Source: Candidatus Uhrbacteria bacterium RIFOXYB12_FULL_58_10 (GTDB lineage: Bacteria > Patescibacteriota > Patescibacteriia > UBA9934 > GWF2-40-263). Taken from it: DNA of 7,000 bases. The notes under the pieces were generated by a model, which saw only the letters and a list, made by a program, of their open reading frames with translations, did no database searches and was not told the origin of the DNA. The position numbers and the translations under genes were made by a program. Shown here piece after piece: positions 5,764 through 7,000 of this stretch; position 1 is the first letter of the stretch; every line of letters starts with the position of its first letter. The stretch spans positions 1 to 7,000 of the forward strand of contig CALQZE010000016.1 of NCBI GenBank assembly GCA_943348955.1. The letters are read 5' to 3'.

Positions 5764-5782
5764 GAGACACTAAGCGCAACCT
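5714..5782 (+). repeat. Direct repeat AGCGCAACCT, two copies 59 nt apart
   Basis: Exact copies lie at 5714-5723 and 5773-5782. The first starts in the loop of hairpin 5701-5730 and enters its 3' arm. The second ends one base before the arm of hairpin 5784-5820. The placement beside two strong stems suggests a shared loop or protein-recognition sequence, but two copies are few. Confidence 0.6.
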
Positions 5783-5783
5783 A

Positions 5784-5820
5784 GGGTGACGACGAGATTT
5801 TTTTCTCCTCGTCGTCACCC
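5784..5820 (+). ncRNA. Perfect 13-bp hairpin with a U-rich loop
   Basis: GGGTGACGACGAG (5784-5796) and CTCGTCGTCACCC (5808-5820) pair without mismatch around the 11-nt loop ATTTTTTTCTC. The T-run is in the loop instead of after the stem, so this is not a standard intrinsic terminator. A single-stranded U7 loop could bind an Hfq-like protein or pair with an A-rich RNA; this is inference. Confidence 0.65.
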
Positions 5821-5866
5821 AGCTTTCAGAGATCGCGTAGCTAAAGAGCTCGTGGAATCTGACAGG

Positions 5867-5930
5867 CTGAGAGAAAAGAAACATCTCAGGTCCTATTATG
5901 CTGAGCCAACTCCATTTCGGAGAAGGTAGG
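5867..5930 (+). ncRNA. Smaller hairpins before the 326-residue gene
   Basis: CTGAGA pairs with TCTCAG (5867-5872 with 5884-5889). A second fold closes CCTA with TAGG (5892-5895 with 5927-5930) and contains CTCC/GGAG (5910-5913 with 5919-5922) around ATTTC. They lie 40-110 nt upstream of the GTG at 5981 and leave its ribosome site free. The stems are short, so individual calls are weak. With 5701-5820 they make the whole 280-nt gap foldable. I see no clear promoter in this gap. Confidence 0.35.
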
Positions 5931-5980
5931 CCAACATCTTTCCATTTGCGCGGTATCAAACCCCCGCATCAGGAGTCCCC

Positions 5981-6961
5981 GTGAACAGCAATACCTCCCC
6001 CGTCGTTGCCACCGATTCCGTCGCCGGCGCCTCCAACTCCACCCCCGAAGTCCTCGTCATCAGCCGTGAGAGCATCCGTCAGACCCACAAGGCCAAGTTG
6101 GCCGCCGAGGTCAAGACGCTCTGCGACAAGCATGGTTTGGACTCGGTCTGGTTGAAAGGTCTCGGCACGAACGGAATCGCGAAGCTCTGCACGTACTTCG
6201 ACATGGTCACCATCGAGGATAAGGCCGCTTTCTGCGCGACCTACAGCCCCGTCGATGTGACCGAGACCCTGCTCCCGAGCCTGATCATCGCCAAGGAGGC
6301 GGAAGAGAAGGCGGTGCAGAAGGCTCTCGAAGTGCAGACCGCCGAAGCGCCCCGCCCGAAGCGCACGATCTACGTGTGCGCGTGCACCATGTGCGACGAC
6401 AACCCGCGCAAGGCATTGAAAGGGTTCGACGGAGACTTCCGCTTCCCGACGTCGCGTGTCGCGGAGAAGATCCTGGGCCGCCCGGCGACCCTGGAAGACC
6501 TGCCGCGCCTGGCCGTGCACAAGATGCACGACTTCGTCATGTTCATCGCGGGTGAGCACATCTGGCTCGCCGAAGCGAAGAAGCATCTCGAGCAGGCGGC
6601 CGCGGACCAGAAGCGTCTGGATGCGCAGCAGAAGGCGTACGACGACGAGAAGATCGAAGCCACCAAGCATCTCAACGGTCGCCAGTTCCTGGTTGCCCTC
6701 GAGCTCGGCTACTGGCTGAAGATCGGCAAGGGCAACGATTCGGTCGTGCTCTTGGTCAGCGAGGCGTTGGTCCCGGAAAAGCGCTACGTCGTCGGCAAGG
6801 AGCGCGGAGAGTTTTCTCCGGCGATGCTGGCGATCTGCGCTGTGCCCGTTTGGAGCGATCTCCGTTCCTTCGAGCGCATCGGCGTCCAGCTCTTCCCGCT
6901 CGACGAAGTTCTCGGCCAAGCCTTCCCCAACACCTTCCCGCAGTTCGTCGCGGCGAAGTAG
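5981..6961 (+). CDS. Uncharacterised 326-residue protein with CxCxxC motif and coiled-coil segment
   Basis: The GTG start at 5981 is preceded by AGGAG (5971-5975) at five bases, and codons end mostly in C or G, so the frame is secure. The N-terminal 25 residues are Ser/Thr/Ala-rich and probably disordered. CACTMC at 133-138 gives Cys133, Cys135 and Cys138, a possible metal-binding knuckle; further Cys at 48, 70 and 85 could contribute. A charged Ala/Lys/Glu/Gln helix at about 195-230 (EAKKHLEQAAADQKRLDAQQ) looks like a coiled coil. The C-terminal third is mixed, and includes LVALELGYWLKIGKGNDSVVLLV. No signal peptide or membrane segment is seen, so it is probably cytoplasmic. I do not recognise a family. 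It is downstream of the small membrane peptide and a hairpin-rich gap; co-transcription is possible but not shown. Confidence 0.85.
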   Translation: MNSNTSPVVATDSVAGASNSTPEVLVISRESIRQTHKAKLAAEVKTLCDKHGLDSVWLKGLGTNGIAKLCTYFDMVTIEDKAAFCATYSPVDVTETLLPSLIIAKEAEEKAVQKALEVQTAEAPRPKRTIYVCACTMCDDNPRKALKGFDGDFRFPTSRVAEKILGRPATLEDLPRLAVHKMHDFVMFIAGEHIWLAEAKKHLEQAAADQKRLDAQQKAYDDEKIEATKHLNGRQFLVALELGYWLKIGKGNDSVVLLVSEALVPEKRYVVGKERGEFSPAMLAICAVPVWSDLRSFERIGVQLFPLDEVLGQAFPNTFPQFVAAK

Positions 6962-7000
6962 GCTAGTCAGCACGCCAAGCTGATGAAAGAGACCCGCCTA

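Noticed and set aside
5595..5765. 56-codon ATG frame beginning MTPKRRAKKV
   Set aside because: No ribosome site, Arg-rich composition typical of an out-of-frame reading, and it runs through two perfect hairpins.
5501..5959. Open frame of 152 codons on the minus strand
   Set aside because: It runs through all the strong hairpins of the second block, has no ribosome site and shows no family-like sequence.
5969..6973. Long open frame antisense to the 326-residue gene
   Set aside because: It is rich in Leu, Arg, Glu, Val and Asp and almost free of Lys, as expected for the shadow of a GC-rich gene. The plus-strand frame has a ribosome site and normal composition.
6983..7000. ATG near the right edge as the start of a further gene
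   Set aside because: Only six codons are visible and no ribosome site precedes it.

Overview
The window has two parts that differ in strand, base composition and translation-start style. Positions 1 to about 4630 hold a compact minus-strand gene run. In transcription order it is DNA polymerase III delta-prime (holB), an Asp-box lipoprotein, ribosome recycling factor (frr), class II glycyl-tRNA synthetase (glyS) and the N-terminal part of an M16 zinc peptidase that runs off the left edge. The spacing is tight (about 41, 8, 3 and 103 nt). The moderate GC, short intergenic gaps, single-chain GlyRS and general lack of Shine-Dalgarno sites fit a small-genome bacterium such as Patescibacteria/CPR. 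That placement is an inference, not a proof.

Positions 4630-5370 contain no convincing protein gene. They hold a promoter for holB (minus strand), a REP-like inverted repeat (4688-4740), and a near-consensus sigma70 promoter on the plus strand (TTGACA, 17 nt, TATAGT; 4866-4894). About 460 nt of almost continuously foldable sequence follows. It comprises a small hairpin series ending in a terminator-like stem (5027-5082), a 188-nt multibranch structure closed by a long stem (5084-5271), a three-tier hairpin (5273-5323) and a last hairpin just before a ribosome binding site. I read this as a structured RNA, either a free ncRNA or a long leader. I do not recognise its family.

Positions 5371-7000 are clearly richer in GC and coded on the plus strand. 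A TTG-started 42-residue membrane peptide has a good AGGAG site and ends at an amber codon, beyond which coding-like sequence continues in broken frames. A second cluster of perfect hairpins (5701-5930) follows and includes a repeated 10-mer. A GTG-started 326-residue protein of unknown function, with a CxCxxC motif and a coiled-coil stretch, closes the window.

The minus-strand run is core replication, translation and envelope housekeeping. The plus-strand part looks like an accessory, probably acquired block in which each protein is preceded by heavily structured untranslated RNA. That RNA-rich block is the part most worth following up.
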